DNA of 64,000 nucleotides from Neurospora intermedia. Lineage: Eukaryota; Ascomycota; Sordariomycetes; Sordariales; Sordariaceae. Below, in pieces: positions 32,274 to 43,763 of the stretch (position 1 is its first letter; every line of letters begins with the position of its first letter). The notes beneath the pieces are model-generated. The model saw nothing but the letters and a program-made list of their open reading frames with translations, was not told where the DNA came from and did no database searches. The stretch lies in NCBI GenBank assembly GCA_037102815.1, contig BTPP01000005.1, forward strand, positions 1,922,001 to 1,986,000, read 5' to 3'. Position numbers and translations under genes: made by a program.

Positions 32274-34082
32274 TCATGCAGGATCCCATTCTAGATATTC
32301 TCCTAAATACTCTTCCGGATCGCCAAATTCTTCACCATCATCATCCTCCATCTCTTCAAAATGCAGCCCATTGCTTGCTAGGGTTGGGCCGCCCATCAAA
32401 CGTGTCTGGAATGCTTGGTGCCTCGAAATCGGATGGAGCCTCCCAAGCCCATCTGCATAGACGTAGTCACCTTCGGAGCTCGGCTGGAGTTCGTCAAGTG
32501 CCATATCTTCCCCTTCAACATCATACCACTCTTCGACCTCGTCCTCACCGTATGTTTCTTCCTCGCTATGATCCCCGAGCAGGGCGACGATTCCAAACTG
32601 ATATTGGTAGTCGTACTCGACCGCGTCCGTGTGCGTGTCCGTGTCTATGTTTGTGTTCGCGCCTTGTTCAGGAAGGTCAAAAGGGTGGTAATCATGAGTC
32701 AAGGACGGGTGATGATTCACCCAGCCATCATCAGTAAGTTGAGTGAATCTCTCCAGGATCTCCTCCTCTTGTGTATCTGCCGGGGCATCTCCATTGCCCT
32801 TGGCTTTTCGCTTGCCTGTCTTGGAAGCAGGCTTGACATGGATACTTGTTTGACATAATGACCACAGTCTCTTCTCAACTTCCTTTCCGATTCCATCTTC
32901 GAGATCATCCGAGTGGCTTAGGGTGCTGCTTATAGCTTCATCTTCAGCTCCAGCTCCAAGCAGTTTGTTCACTTTATCTCTCAGCATTGCTGACCGGGCG
33001 CTACACAACCTGGCTAATCCGTTGGCGATGGCTGGAATCGTTTGCGCATGTGCTGCCATAGACTACTATCGTTAGTCCTCATCCAAGTAATCATACTCCA
33101 TGCCGCTCACATACCTGTAAGTAACGAAGATTCCATACTGCCGGCGCAATTTCAATCAGCGAGGGGGATTGTCTGTCCTCCGTAACCTTCACCCCAGGGA
33201 AAGTGTGCTTGACTCCTATAAGCTTCCGAAGCGCGGCATCCAGGAGTAATGCCATCTCCTTCTTTTCCTCTTCCGAGATCGAGAGGAGTATGACCGGGTC
33301 TGAGTTGGAGTTTGCCAAATCGGGTTGAGTGACAGGGCAGGCTTTCTTGGCCTGTCTTTGCGAAGTGCCCGTATACTTGACGTTAACGGTTCTTGTAATC
33401 CGTTGTGGATTTTTCCGCACGCCAGCCCTGGACTCTTCAACCACAGGAGGCTCTAGTCCTACTTGGGCGATTTCTTCATCGGCCATTTTTGACGGTCGTT
33501 TAGGCTCACCGGCTCTCCTCCATGACGTATCGAGCCGAATATTGATGTTACAACTCAAGCCTTTGAACTTTACACAAGTCAGTGTGTGCGGTACGATCAT
33601 CTCCGAGGAGAGATCCGGGTGGCAAAGAAAATACGAAGTCTCCAACTTTTGATCCTCCTCTTGGGAACCAAAAGGAAGCGGCAGATGCTTAGCTTTAAGC
33701 TCGAGACCAAGTTCTTCCCAGAGCTTAAACACCATGAGTCAGCGAACGGGGTCCGCCAGTGTTGTTGGAAGATCTCGCCGAAGCTTACCGAGCACTCAGC
33801 AGCCATCCCAGTTAGAGATGAGATGATAGGTGGATGGATCACGTTTGAATCCGGTAGCTGGCCGTTGATGAACGTCTTGAAGACAAGCTGGCAAGACCCC
33901 GACTTTGCCATCCATAGGTTGCCGTCTTTGGAGTGATGGAAAAAGTCAGTTGCGGTCAGCTGGTTTAATCCCAGAGCAGTCGTGTTCGAGTCGATGAGGA
34001 AAGAGGCTGTCAGTTCGAGCGATAATGGCGAGTTTTTGCGCACAACTGTGATGCTTCCTAGGTTGACTGTTGTTCCTTCCAT
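32274..34082 (-). CDS. Unrecognised 563-residue protein
   Basis: Exons (minus) 33789-34082, 33115-33723 and 32274-33062. Introns are 65 bp (GTAAGC...AAG, with a CTGAC branch site) and 52 bp (GTATGT...TAG, with GACTAAC just before the acceptor). All joins keep frame, which strongly supports one gene. The N-terminal half looks like an ordered beta/alpha domain with hydrophobic patches (LELTASFLID, VFKTFINGQ). The middle has basic segments (RKNPQRITRTV). The C-terminal 250 residues are strongly acidic, with runs of Asp and Glu. No signal peptide, membrane span or motif I can name. Tandem with ATE1 on the same strand. Function unknown. Confidence 0.75.
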
Positions 34083-34652
34083 TGTAGATACACAAGCCTA
34101 GGCAGCAGAGACCATACATGTTGCTGGGAAAAGGAGACATAGCGATCCATGAACTCGGTTCATGTAACTTCAAAAATATTGTGGGAGAAGAGGACTGCCT
34201 TCGACCCTCCCTACCTTCCTGGTCTGAGGCTCAATCAAGCAAGGAAGGGAATGAGGCTCTTCGGCTCCATACCTACCTACTAGTGGATGATGGCCAAAAT
34301 CAGCGCCGAGCTGTCATCCAGTCGCAGTTCAACGATTTTGCACGTCGTAACTGCGACTGGGCATCGCCGCTGCCGAATTTGATTGACGTTCAACATGTAT
34401 CAAACCGCCAATGTAGGAAGGAACTCATTCTGCGCGACTCCGTAAAATGGGAAGGAACTAACCACCACAGACCCTGCTCCTATTCTTAATGTAGTTTTTA
34501 ACCACTGCACTGCAGCTGGTCCGTAATTTTCAGGTTGCGGGGCGGGGATACGCGAGCAACACATGATCAAGAGAATGCGCTGGACACGTAGACATTTTGT
34601 GCATCGCTATACAATTCCCATTATCGCTCATGTCGGTCTTCTCGCTGTATGC
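34083..34652. other. Intergenic between tandem minus-strand genes
   Basis: Promoter of the 563-residue protein gene and 3' end of ATE1. No gene seen. Confidence 0.55.
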
Positions 34653-36163
34653 TTATAGCACACGAGTCCTCCTCCGAAAATCCACACATATTTCGCCCAT
34701 CACGTCCGTTCCCATCGCTGCCACCAGCTCTGCGATCGTTGATTTGATATCCTTGCGGTCCAACTCGATATCTTGTTGTTCCCAACTGACCAAGTCGGAA
34801 GCCAAAAAGTACCTGGGGGCAGCATCCGAAACAAGGACCAAGTTGTCCATGTCCACCTGCTTCATCTCTTCCAATGAAGGGATGCCTGGCATGCTACTGC
34901 CCAACATAAAGTCCCCTTCCTCCTCGTCACCTTCGCCGTCACTCTCTGGCCGGATGAAATGGTCTTCGAAAATTTGGGGGTGATCTCCAGACTCCTTCCG
35001 TTGCCGCTCCCTGGATAGGCTGACGTAGTGCTTCGCGTCGAAAACCGCCAACGCCTCCTTGTCCATCAAATCCCAGGTGAGTGTCTCAGGATCGAGGACG
35101 GACTGCGGCTTGAAGTCCATCTTGTACTTCATTTTGGGGCAGCTATGGATATAGAATCCCGGATACCACCAACGATAGCCACCCTCTCGAGCCAAGGCAA
35201 TCTCTCGCATGGCACTGAGCTTGCCTGGGTTGTGTGAGTGAAATGACTCATGGTAGAGAAAATACACTGAGCTGACGGCGTGGGGAAGCAGGTCTAACAC
35301 CCCTATTGCAACAAGTTTTCCGTCCAGCCAGTAACACTGGTGAAAAGAGCCCACCTGTCGCTGGACGCCGTCCGAGGTGTAGATGGTTTCACGCTTAAGA
35401 GGTGAATTGCACAGAAATCTCTTGAATCCGTGGCGCGAAATCTTATCCGGGCCCTCCTTATGAACAAGTCTCTGATAGTTTTCAAAGATGAGATACTTTT
35501 CCTCCGTGAAGTCGTCTGGCTCCAATGTGACAGTGAACTTGTGAGCTGGCTCTGGAGGCGTCTTTAGAAATTGTGCCTCGGGTTCATGGATTCTGTCGAT
35601 CAAGTCGAACTCGTTGTGCCGTTTCCGTGCTTCTTGGCGCGTGCGAGGATGAACGCGGGCAGCAGCATGTGTATAATCCGGACCTATAACGTAGTTGTTG
35701 AATCGGTTGACAGTTTGCCGTTGATCTTTGGTAGGTTTGAACTCTGTTGAGTCCAGGCGAAGGGTATAGTGAGGACAACAAGAGTTTCTCGGGTTCGGTC
35801 TGTAGAGAAGAGTCCCGGACCGTCTCCAATACCGATCAACTAGCTTTTGATATAGGTGCGTTGATAAGGACTTGCTCGTTGCATAGTAAGAGTAACCTGT
35901 GTTGAAGCAAATTAGACGTAGGCCTTACATCCAACCGTGTCTCATTAGGCACCTGTTTCTTGGCCTTGGGCACACAAGCTGAGGAGCCCAGACTTATGAG
36001 GCTAATTGTGTGACATGTATGACACCAGGGGAAAAGAGACTCGGTAGGGAAAATGGGAGTGAAGTGGGCGTAATAGGGCCGAAACGGAAACTCCATTTAC
36101 GTTTTCGTTTACCTGCACGTGAAGTCCCTCGACAATAACCGCAATCAGATGCGCTGCTATACC
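34653..36163 (-). CDS. ate1: Arginyl-tRNA--protein transferase ATE1 (5' end unresolved)
   Basis: Exons (minus) 34653-35896 and 36113-36163 are clear, joined across a 216-bp intron (GTAAAC...CAG). A further 5' exon supplying the start lies upstream, ending one base into a codon. Role: transfers Arg to N-terminal Asp/Glu, marking proteins for the Arg/N-degron pathway. Visible: the N-terminal Cys motif CGYCR and the domain SKSLSTHLYQKLVDRYWRRSG with CCPHYTLRLD. The C-terminal GNAT-like part includes GFKRFLCNSPL, SVYFLYHESF, GGYRWWYPGFYIHSCPKMKY and FKPQSVLDPETLTW. All expected Cys and Tyr-Lys motifs are present. Upstream, a branch-like GCTAAC precedes the TAG acceptor at 36164. One candidate first exon is 36240-36273 (MHLDPSVCHEA), but its GTCAAC donor is weak; with it the protein would be 442 residues. 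Confidence 0.9.
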
Positions 36164-39100
36164 CTACAATATGCACTCTCGGTTAGCAAGATGACCTCTT
36201 CGGATCTTAATTGGAGAAAAATCTCTAATCGATGTTGACCTGCTTCGTGACAAACACTCGGGTCTAAATGCATGGACGATGCTACAACCCCGGAACCAAA
36301 TAACACCTGTTTTTCGGGTAGCTCAACCGTACTTGAGGGCACATACGACTGACTCAAGGACAGAAGTACAACGCATGGCATATAAAATGAGTGGTTTCCT
36401 TAAGCTGTCATCATCATGCGAAGAGTACGAGGGTGCATCCACCTTACGCCAAACTGTTGACTGGAAGGCAGAGGACGGCCATCGGTCTTATTCTTTTCGT
36501 ATTCTTCTTTCCTTTTTTTTTCCTTCCTCTTTTTGGCAAGACCAAATCATTTGTTGTTCCTTAGGGAGCATCAAAAAGCCGCTTGGCACAGGATGTTATG
36601 GACAGTTCTGTAGGAACTTAAACGAGTGTGACTCCCTTTCGGCGTTGAACAACGGGAGCGGCCAACGAGATTGTGTGAATCTTGCACATGGCCAGAATGG
36701 TTGGGTGAGAAGCAAGGAAACTACACCTGCTTACCAATTGGGTATATAAAAGACAATGGCGCCTCAGCGTCGTCAGGGGTCTGCATGCTGTTTGTGTTGT
36801 ACATAGTCGTCTAAGCGGGAAGGACAGAAGCTCAGGTGGTCTTCCCTCGGAGATTGTCTTGGAGCTCACACAAAAGAGAACTGAAGTGTGCCGTGAACCT
36901 TGATCCCTTTGGGCGTGGTGTGGGATGTTGCAACGGGTCTCGCTGTTACGATATCCAGTCTGTTGGTGGAACAAGCAACGAGCACCTCCGAACGGGGTAC
37001 AGCCTCCGGGCGTGGTGTCTGCTTGGTGTACAACGAGGAGCTTCTATGAGATTCGTCAGATGAAAGGAAACTAAGGCAGGAACTCGGATGTTCGGTATCG
37101 TTTGTGGATGGATGTGGTCTCGATTTTTTGTGGAATCAAGGCTATATCCCAGCAGGAGGTTGCTGGCTGTTCTGAGCCGCCGGGGGAAATGATGCGGAGT
37201 TAAGTCTGATTGTGCAGGTCGGCTAGGCACGTAATGATGTATAGAAAACAAATTCGAGGGACTAGGGACAGGACGTTTGCGCGGGCTAATCCGAATTATT
37301 AGTAGACATGAGTCAGAACAAAAGCCGTTGATGTCGCTGGGGGGTTGTTGTGTTGGCGAAGAGCTTGCGCCTTCAGGCAGGCAGTTGTCTTTCATCAGAA
37401 AGCGGGCGGGAGAGGGGCAACGGTTCGCAACCCCCACATTCAGCATACATCCTAGCTTGCCAGCGGGACCAACGACGCCATAGGTCATTCCTGCCATAGA
37501 GCCATGGCGGGGACCTTCCCAACTGGTGACTTACAAATACAACTGAATCTTGTTCCGAAAGATGCTGTACACTTAACTTGGTGAAGACAACGATATGCAT
37601 CGGAGTCATGGAAAGCGATACTGTAGGTATGCTCTGGCTGTGCCCGGTCTTGTCAGGGAAATTCTACAGATTGAAAGTGTGAACTGCGAAGCTGTTGCAA
37701 TGATGATCAAAGGGATGATGCCCACCAGTATATAGGATAATAGGCGCATCAGATGGTTTACACCTAACGAGAAATGCCACTTTGTGTTCCACCACGCAAT
37801 TAGGTTATTCTGATATTTACCTCTATTCAAGTTCTCTTGAAGCCCATGGAGGAAGATTTGATTGACTGCGAGGCACCTGTACATAATAGTAGGGGTAAGA
37901 CAAGAGATAGAGGTATGTATGCAATGTTCCGTCATACGTCGCCCTCCATCATTTCCATTTCCAGCTCTTTCTCTGTTTAGACATCTGCAACCGCTTTGTG
38001 TAGGTACCTCTAGGCATGGACAGTCACGCTGTAGAAGTAGAAATGCCGTAGTAGTGTCCTTCCGGAATACGACCACACGGCCAATCTCCTTCATCGGTAC
38101 CTACCTAGTACACACGAGCAGCGATATTCCTCTAGTAGATAGGGCATGGCTTCGGGTCCTTGTGATTTCCGGTCTAAGAACTTGACAGACCATTTTGAGG
38201 TTCCCGGGTTAGGTCAGTTGAGGGTGCTCGTAGCTGCCTCGCTGCCACTGATTTGCAGCTGCAAGTCGGGCAGCCTCTGTCCTACGAGTCCAATGCCGCG
38301 AATTCTACCCCACGTTTTTCCCAAGTTAGGGCCTCGAGGTTGTTAGTGACGCGCTCTGATCTACCCATATCGACCTTATACCAAATACCAACGAAGGAGA
38401 ACCAATGAATGGCCTGGTTTGCCGCCCGGAAGGGGTGATGAGGATGGATTAAAGCTTCCGCCATGCCTGCGCCGATGTCGATCCGGACGTAGCATGGGCC
38501 CGAGCTCAAACCGTGACGAATATGGCCATTCACAAGCTGTTGGTTTGGGTTCTAGCTGAGTCTAAATGCTGATTTCTCCCCCAGAGAGGCATGTACCTTC
38601 CTCTCAATTCCTGTTGCGTTTGTTGTGTTTACCTACCTAGTTGTTCCTCCTCATCTCTTTGCACTTGTATCACGCAATACTCACCCTGGCTCTGTGTACC
38701 TACCTTGTGGGGAAATGGGATCATACATGTCTAAATGTCCCTCAGATGAAGCGACGAGTTTCTATTACATTGCATTGACTGGATTGCATTTCTACCTCAT
38801 ACACTGATGAGCACACTTCAGGCCAGGTCGCACACCATCACTCAAACTTGTGCATGCATCTCGGATTCAGAGCATTGGATATCTCTGCTCCTCGGATGGA
38901 CCACCATCTTGCACATGGCTTCCGTGCCATCGTAAAAGGTATTGTACCGCGCTAGCTTCCTGTCCTTGAACCCGAGCTACCTACCCACCCATCTCGCAAA
39001 GCCCAGATGCGGAGGGGTGCTCTTGTTGTGTTCCATACCGTGATTGTTGTCATCACCATGATGTCTTTACAGCTTTTGTCTCGTTCCTAGGTATGTGTAT

Positions 39101-40321
39101 TTCTCATGTACCTCTAGCTTCCACAGCGAGGTATTTCTAGTTGGTAGCAGCATGGGGATTCAAAACATCTCATCGCGCATTGCACAAGGATGGAAGAATC
39201 TCGGGCGTTAAGGTGCTACATGTGCCAAGTGGATGGCCTAAAACGAGAACAGGTCGCGTGTGTGTTCCGGGGGCGCCTCCATTCTCCCCCTCCCCTCCTC
39301 GGCTCCTACTACCTAGGAGCTTCCACCACGCAGAAGCAAGGCAAGTCCAAACGGCTCAAGGCACCTTCCTTACTGTAGAGGTAGCGAGCGGTCAGAACCG
39401 GACTCTCACTGCAGGCCGCTAAAATGGTATCGTTGCCGGCCGCCAAAAGTGCCATTGAGTTAAAAAGAACCTCCAAAAAAAGTCTGCTTCCAAGCGAACC
39501 CCCCCCCCTCCCCTCCTCGTCTGGCCGCCCCGAGCGAAGCACCACCCACCTTCGTTTCTCCGACGTCGCCCCTCAAGGTTCCACGTCTTAGTAGATCCTT
39601 GACAGATCCTCAACCTCGCATCTGGTTCTGCTGGTCTCCAGTGCATCGAGAAATCCAAGTTCCGTTCCATCGGTTCTCGACCACCAAGCGTCCACTGCGC
39701 TGTCGCGTGGTGTTTGGACAAAGTCTACCTCAATACCACTGTACACTTCGCTACACTAAAAAGTCGACGGTTCCTCCCTCCGTTTCCGTCACGACCGCCA
39801 CCACTTGTCAGACCATCCCGCCTGCCGCCGCCTGTCGAGATACACCGTCGTATTTTTATTTTTATTTTTTTCTTTCTTTTTTTGTTGTTCTCATCTTCTC
39901 TTGCGAAAGACGCACCATCTCCGAGTGCTCTCCGATTGCCCATCTCGGGTCTGCCTTCCACTTCTCCAAGTGTGTCCAGCACTCGACGCACTCTTTTCCG
40001 CACGACCAGCTTTTTAGACCCCCCATCGATTCGCACCTTCTCGGCGCATCCCGGTGGTCCTTCGTCATTCCAGTAATCCTCCGAGCTTCTACCCGTCCTG
40101 TCTTTCCGATCATGCCGCTCACCGCGCGCTAAAAGCTCCGGGACACTACTCTCTTCAACGACGATCCGGATATTTCAACGTACCGAACGCCGTTTCTTTG
40201 TCGACATTCCGAAAAAAAAAACCCTCCACGCGCGCCTCGTAGTACACGTCCCCATTCAACCCACCTACAAAGATTTGGCAAGGAATTGGTCGCTCTACCG
40301 ACCTGTTGGGAGCTCTGCAAG
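36164..40321. other. 4.1 kb gene-poor region
   Basis: Contains the unresolved first exon(s) and promoter of ATE1 at the left and, from about 39400, a pyrimidine-rich leader of the Nudix gene with a poly-C run near 39499 and T-rich tracts near 39850-39885. The middle (36.6-39.3 kb) has only short frames on both strands and a dense scatter of TAGGTA/TACCTA words. I see no gene, tRNA or repeat family; a non-coding RNA is possible but unsupported. Confidence 0.5.
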
Positions 40322-40960
40322 ATGGCGGCTAGCAATACTAGTAGTGGTAATCGGTCAATGGAATCCCGGACTGGGCGTACCAAGCAACGTGAGTTCTAGA
40401 TGCCCATTCTAGTCTTGACAAATACACGAGCATCCACTCCTTGCCAAATGCGGTCTTGGCATCCAGATGGCAGGAGGCAGGAGCTGTGCTTCCGCCGCTT
40501 GTGGTCGGTCCAACTGACCCTCCCCTTTGTAGGATACAATACGAAAGGCGAACGGCTGGTTGCCGGCGTTGTCCCTTTGAGTGCGGACAAGTACTACGTC
40601 ATGTTGATCCAGTCCACACGTCGAAAAGGTTGGGTGTTGCCCAAGGGCGGATGGGAACTTGACGAGGAATGTCATGAGGCTGCTGCCCGTGAAGCCTGGG
40701 AGGAGGCCGGTATCGTGGTTCAGATCAACTATGACTTGGGTGATATTCAGGATACCCGCCCTCCCAAGAAAAATCCTCTCAAGGAGAAGGAGCGCTCGCT
40801 CTACCGATTCTTCGAGGCCACCGTCACCAGCGAGGAGCCTGAGTGGCCCGAGAAGGACAAACGTGAGCGCAAGTGGTACACATACGCTGAAGCCACCGAG
40901 TTGTTGAAAGAACGGCCGGAACTTCAAGCAGCTCTAGATTTGTCGACGATCAAGAGGTAG
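40322..40960 (+). CDS. Nudix hydrolase, diphosphoinositol polyphosphate / Ap6A type
   Basis: Exons 40322-40388 and 40533-40960, intron 144 bp (GTGAGT...TAG), giving 164 residues. Family role (yeast Ddp1, fission yeast Aps1, human DIPP): removes beta-phosphates from diphosphoinositol polyphosphates and cleaves diadenosine polyphosphates; yeast Ddp1 also acts on polyphosphate. Visible: a complete Nudix box at about residues 61-85 in KGGWELDEECHEAAAREAWEEAGI, with the metal-binding REAWEEAG core. The DIPP-type lead-in is RRKGWVLPKGGWE, and WYTYAEATELL lies near the end. The N-terminal 22 residues (exon 1) are Ser/Thr-rich and poorly conserved in such proteins. Length fits DIPP enzymes. The leader is long and pyrimidine-rich. 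Confidence 0.88.
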
Positions 40961-42374
40961 CCTTGGTACCGCCATACTTGGGGGCGATAGTGTCGCTCTC
41001 CGCTGTCTCGGGAGCAGTGTGTGCAAGGAGACAGTTCCACGAAGGGATACTGAGGCTTATTGCTGACGTTCCGACTTATTGCGTCTTGATCTTCCTACCA
41101 TATGGGACTCTAAAGAGCAAAGCAACACAATATCTCTGGTAGTAGCGAGAGTCCAAAATCCATCCCAATATGGCGACCATTTGGATACAGCTTGGAGTGC
41201 GTTTTAAGTCCCCAGTTCTCAGCCAGCGCAATCTTGTGTCTTGTTCTTCCCCATGGTCTATATCTGCTTACCTCCCCCGAGACGGTGCGCGCAGGTTAGC
41301 TTGGTTGGAACTGTAGCTGCTTCGGCAGTCGTTCCTGCTTAAGGTCGCAGAAGATCGATGCTTTCATCAGCTTCGCGCGAATTCTGAGATACATTGGTCG
41401 AAGCACCGGACAACATGGTTTTGACCGAAACTGGCCTGTTTGGGACGCAACCGATGTTTCTTTGTCTTTTGAGATTCAAAATCTCTCCCCTTTTCTTCGT
41501 ATTTTATCTGCATTCATGTTTGGGCGTTTACGGGAGGCCTATAGAGTCGCATTTGGTTCTCTTATGTAAGAATGAGCAAGAGAGAAGGGAAACATTGGAT
41601 GGCTCTACTCTGGTTCGGTAGACTATAGCGGCGTAGGTGGGCGGTGATCTGATGACTTTATCCTATAGGTACACACGCAAGGAAACAGCAGAACATCAAG
41701 ACAGGATATTGCAAGACTTGCGAACATCACGTCAACGGATATAATATCCTAACCCCATTGTATCCGCTCCGCCCTCGCTATACAGGCTTCACAAGAGATG
41801 ATGAAAGACGAAGAGCTGACGCTTACGCTCCCGCGCAATGACTCATCTTCTCTTATCAACAGTCATCCGAAGACTCGGTAGGCTAACTGTCATTATGATC
41901 GCATACAGTGCCCTTGTCCCCTTCTCTAGCTTCGCCGAGTCCGAAAGTATTCAAGGCTTGGTAGGCATGATCAGACCAGCATCACATTCTAGAACACAGC
42001 TGCACAAAGAATGAACCTCATCGTTCATCCCTTGGACCAAAGATCATCGAGGTATATGATTCCGAGTTATTTGTCACACGGGCACACGGCTGATCATACA
42101 CACGACGTTCGCCCGGCCACGTGAGGTCCCATTACATTACTGACCTGGTTCAAGAACTTCAGAAATGCAGCGAGGGCAGGTATTGGGGGTTAGGGAGGGG
42201 GAGGGACATTGGAGGTTTAGCATGGCTTCGGCTCGGGTTCGTGCCCGGTATTTGATATTAAGAAGTCCTCTACCATGACGATACTCATGACACAGAGCTA
42301 CACGTTATACACACAAAGTGCTGTTCTGCGACCTGCTTGAATGTCGCCTCAACCTTGGCATCCCAAGGGGCTTA
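40961..42374. other. Intergenic between convergent genes
   Basis: 1.4 kb, unusually long for a tail-to-tail spacer here. Only short open frames (for example 41394-41621 plus), with no family features. Nothing else seen. Confidence 0.55.
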
Positions 42375-43763
42375 CTACAGCCCATTCCTGAATTTATTCA
42401 ACTGACTAATCAGCCCATACCCACTTAACCCTTTACTTTCCGTCTGTATCTGTGACGATGTTGGCGATAACGCCTGCTCCGCCTCTCCTCCAACAACCCT
42501 CCTCAAAGCCGCCTCAGCATCCGTCCTCCCACCAGCCGCATCCCCCCCTTTCCTCGCAGCCCCACCACCACCACCACCGCTTTCCAAATCCTTCACCAGA
42601 GCTGCATGCCTCTCTTCCACCATCCTCGCCAACCCCTCCACAAACTTCAACCTCCCCCGCTCCTCCGCCGTGCCCTTCCATACTTTCACTAGCTCCTTCA
42701 GCTCACCCACCCGCTTCGCGGCTTCCTCGATCCCCTTGATGGGATCATTATCGTCGTTGTTCTTATCGCGATTACTCTCTAAAAGGGAGGAAATTTCGTC
42801 CCGAAGCGCTTGCAACACCTTTTGCCCCTTTTCTTCGGTACTGGCCACCGAGTCGGGGTCGCCGCCGGAGCCAGAGACAAAAGAGTCAGGAGGTGCGGGC
42901 GCGGATACGGATAGGAAAGAAGAGACGGCTGAGATTTCCGAGGGCGGGAAGACAAAGTCGATGGCGGAACCAAAGGTTTGGATTACCGAGTCGAGTCGGG
43001 AGCGAACGAGCGTCAAGGTACGGAGCTGGGTTATGTGTGGGGGTTCTTGGGATTCTTCCTCTTCGGCTGTTTCTGCCGACACTTCTGCAGGTGTTTCCGG
43101 CTGTGGTGGTTGTTGATGTTGTTGTTGTTGTTGTGATGATGCTACGGCAACTGATAGACGTCGTTGATGAGCTCCCCCTTCTGTGCTAACACCGGGAGTG
43201 GTCGCCGGTCCAGGTGCCGGTGCGGGTGCTTCCGGGATGGAGATTCCGCCAGGCACGAACTTGGCTACGTCCTCTTGTAACCCCTCCGTGAGAGTCTCAG
43301 CCAAGCTAAGCGTCTCGCCGCGCAGGAGCTCTACCTCGTAGGCTAGCCTGCTACCACTCCGGAGGATGTCATCGGTGAGTTGGGTGAGAGTGTTGGTGAG
43401 TCTGGTGGTGTGCGCGTTAAGCTGTGAGAGCACAGATTGGGCCTGGAGCGAGACTTCGGATAGTGGCACGGCTGCTGCGGCGGTTGTGGTGCCTTGGTTA
43501 ACAGCAGATCGCGAAACTAATGACGATGATGATGATGAAGATGAAGAAGACCCCGCAGAAGTCTGGAGAGGCGGCAGTTTGGCGTTGAGGTAGGCTGCGG
43601 CGTCGAAGGATGGACCGAGGAAGTCGTGGAGGAAAGGATCGGCGACGTGAGCGGACTTGGGCTGGGTGGGCGGTCTGGGTCCTTGGCGAAGGCCGCGTGA
43701 GGCATTGGAGGCAACGCTGTTGCCTCGTCGTCGGCCTGTTGTTGACTTGGAATCCCATGCCAT
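42375..43763 (-). CDS. COG7-like Golgi tethering subunit (probable)
   Basis: Single exon, 462 residues, starting MAWDSKSTTGRRR. Visible: a conserved-looking N-terminal block DPFLHDFLGPSFDAAAYLNAKLPPL (about 42-66), a Ser run, then a long helical segment with SVLSQLNAHTTRLTNTLTQL and SGSRLAYEVELLRGETLSL (about 108-155). This resembles the helical-bundle start of COG subunits. Low-complexity Gln/Pro and Ser inserts and a Gly-rich stretch near 400 follow. The COG complex tethers retrograde vesicles at the Golgi. Assignment to subunit 7 rests on recalled similarity of fungal COG7 N-termini; another coiled-coil trafficking protein is possible. Intact. Confidence 0.6.
   Translation of the reverse strand: MAWDSKSTTGRRRGNSVASNASRGLRQGPRPPTQPKSAHVADPFLHDFLGPSFDAAAYLNAKLPPLQTSAGSSSSSSSSSSLVSRSAVNQGTTTAAAAVPLSEVSLQAQSVLSQLNAHTTRLTNTLTQLTDDILRSGSRLAYEVELLRGETLSLAETLTEGLQEDVAKFVPGGISIPEAPAPAPGPATTPGVSTEGGAHQRRLSVAVASSQQQQQHQQPPQPETPAEVSAETAEEEESQEPPHITQLRTLTLVRSRLDSVIQTFGSAIDFVFPPSEISAVSSFLSVSAPAPPDSFVSGSGGDPDSVASTEEKGQKVLQALRDEISSLLESNRDKNNDDNDPIKGIEEAAKRVGELKELVKVWKGTAEERGRLKFVEGLARMVEERHAALVKDLESGGGGGGAARKGGDAAGGRTDAEAALRRVVGGEAEQALSPTSSQIQTESKGLSGYGLISQLNKFRNGL

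Noticed and set aside
39599-40132. 177-codon frame upstream of the Nudix gene
   Set aside because: Pyrimidine-rich leader sequence with a T-run translated as Phe/Tyr; no protein family pattern.
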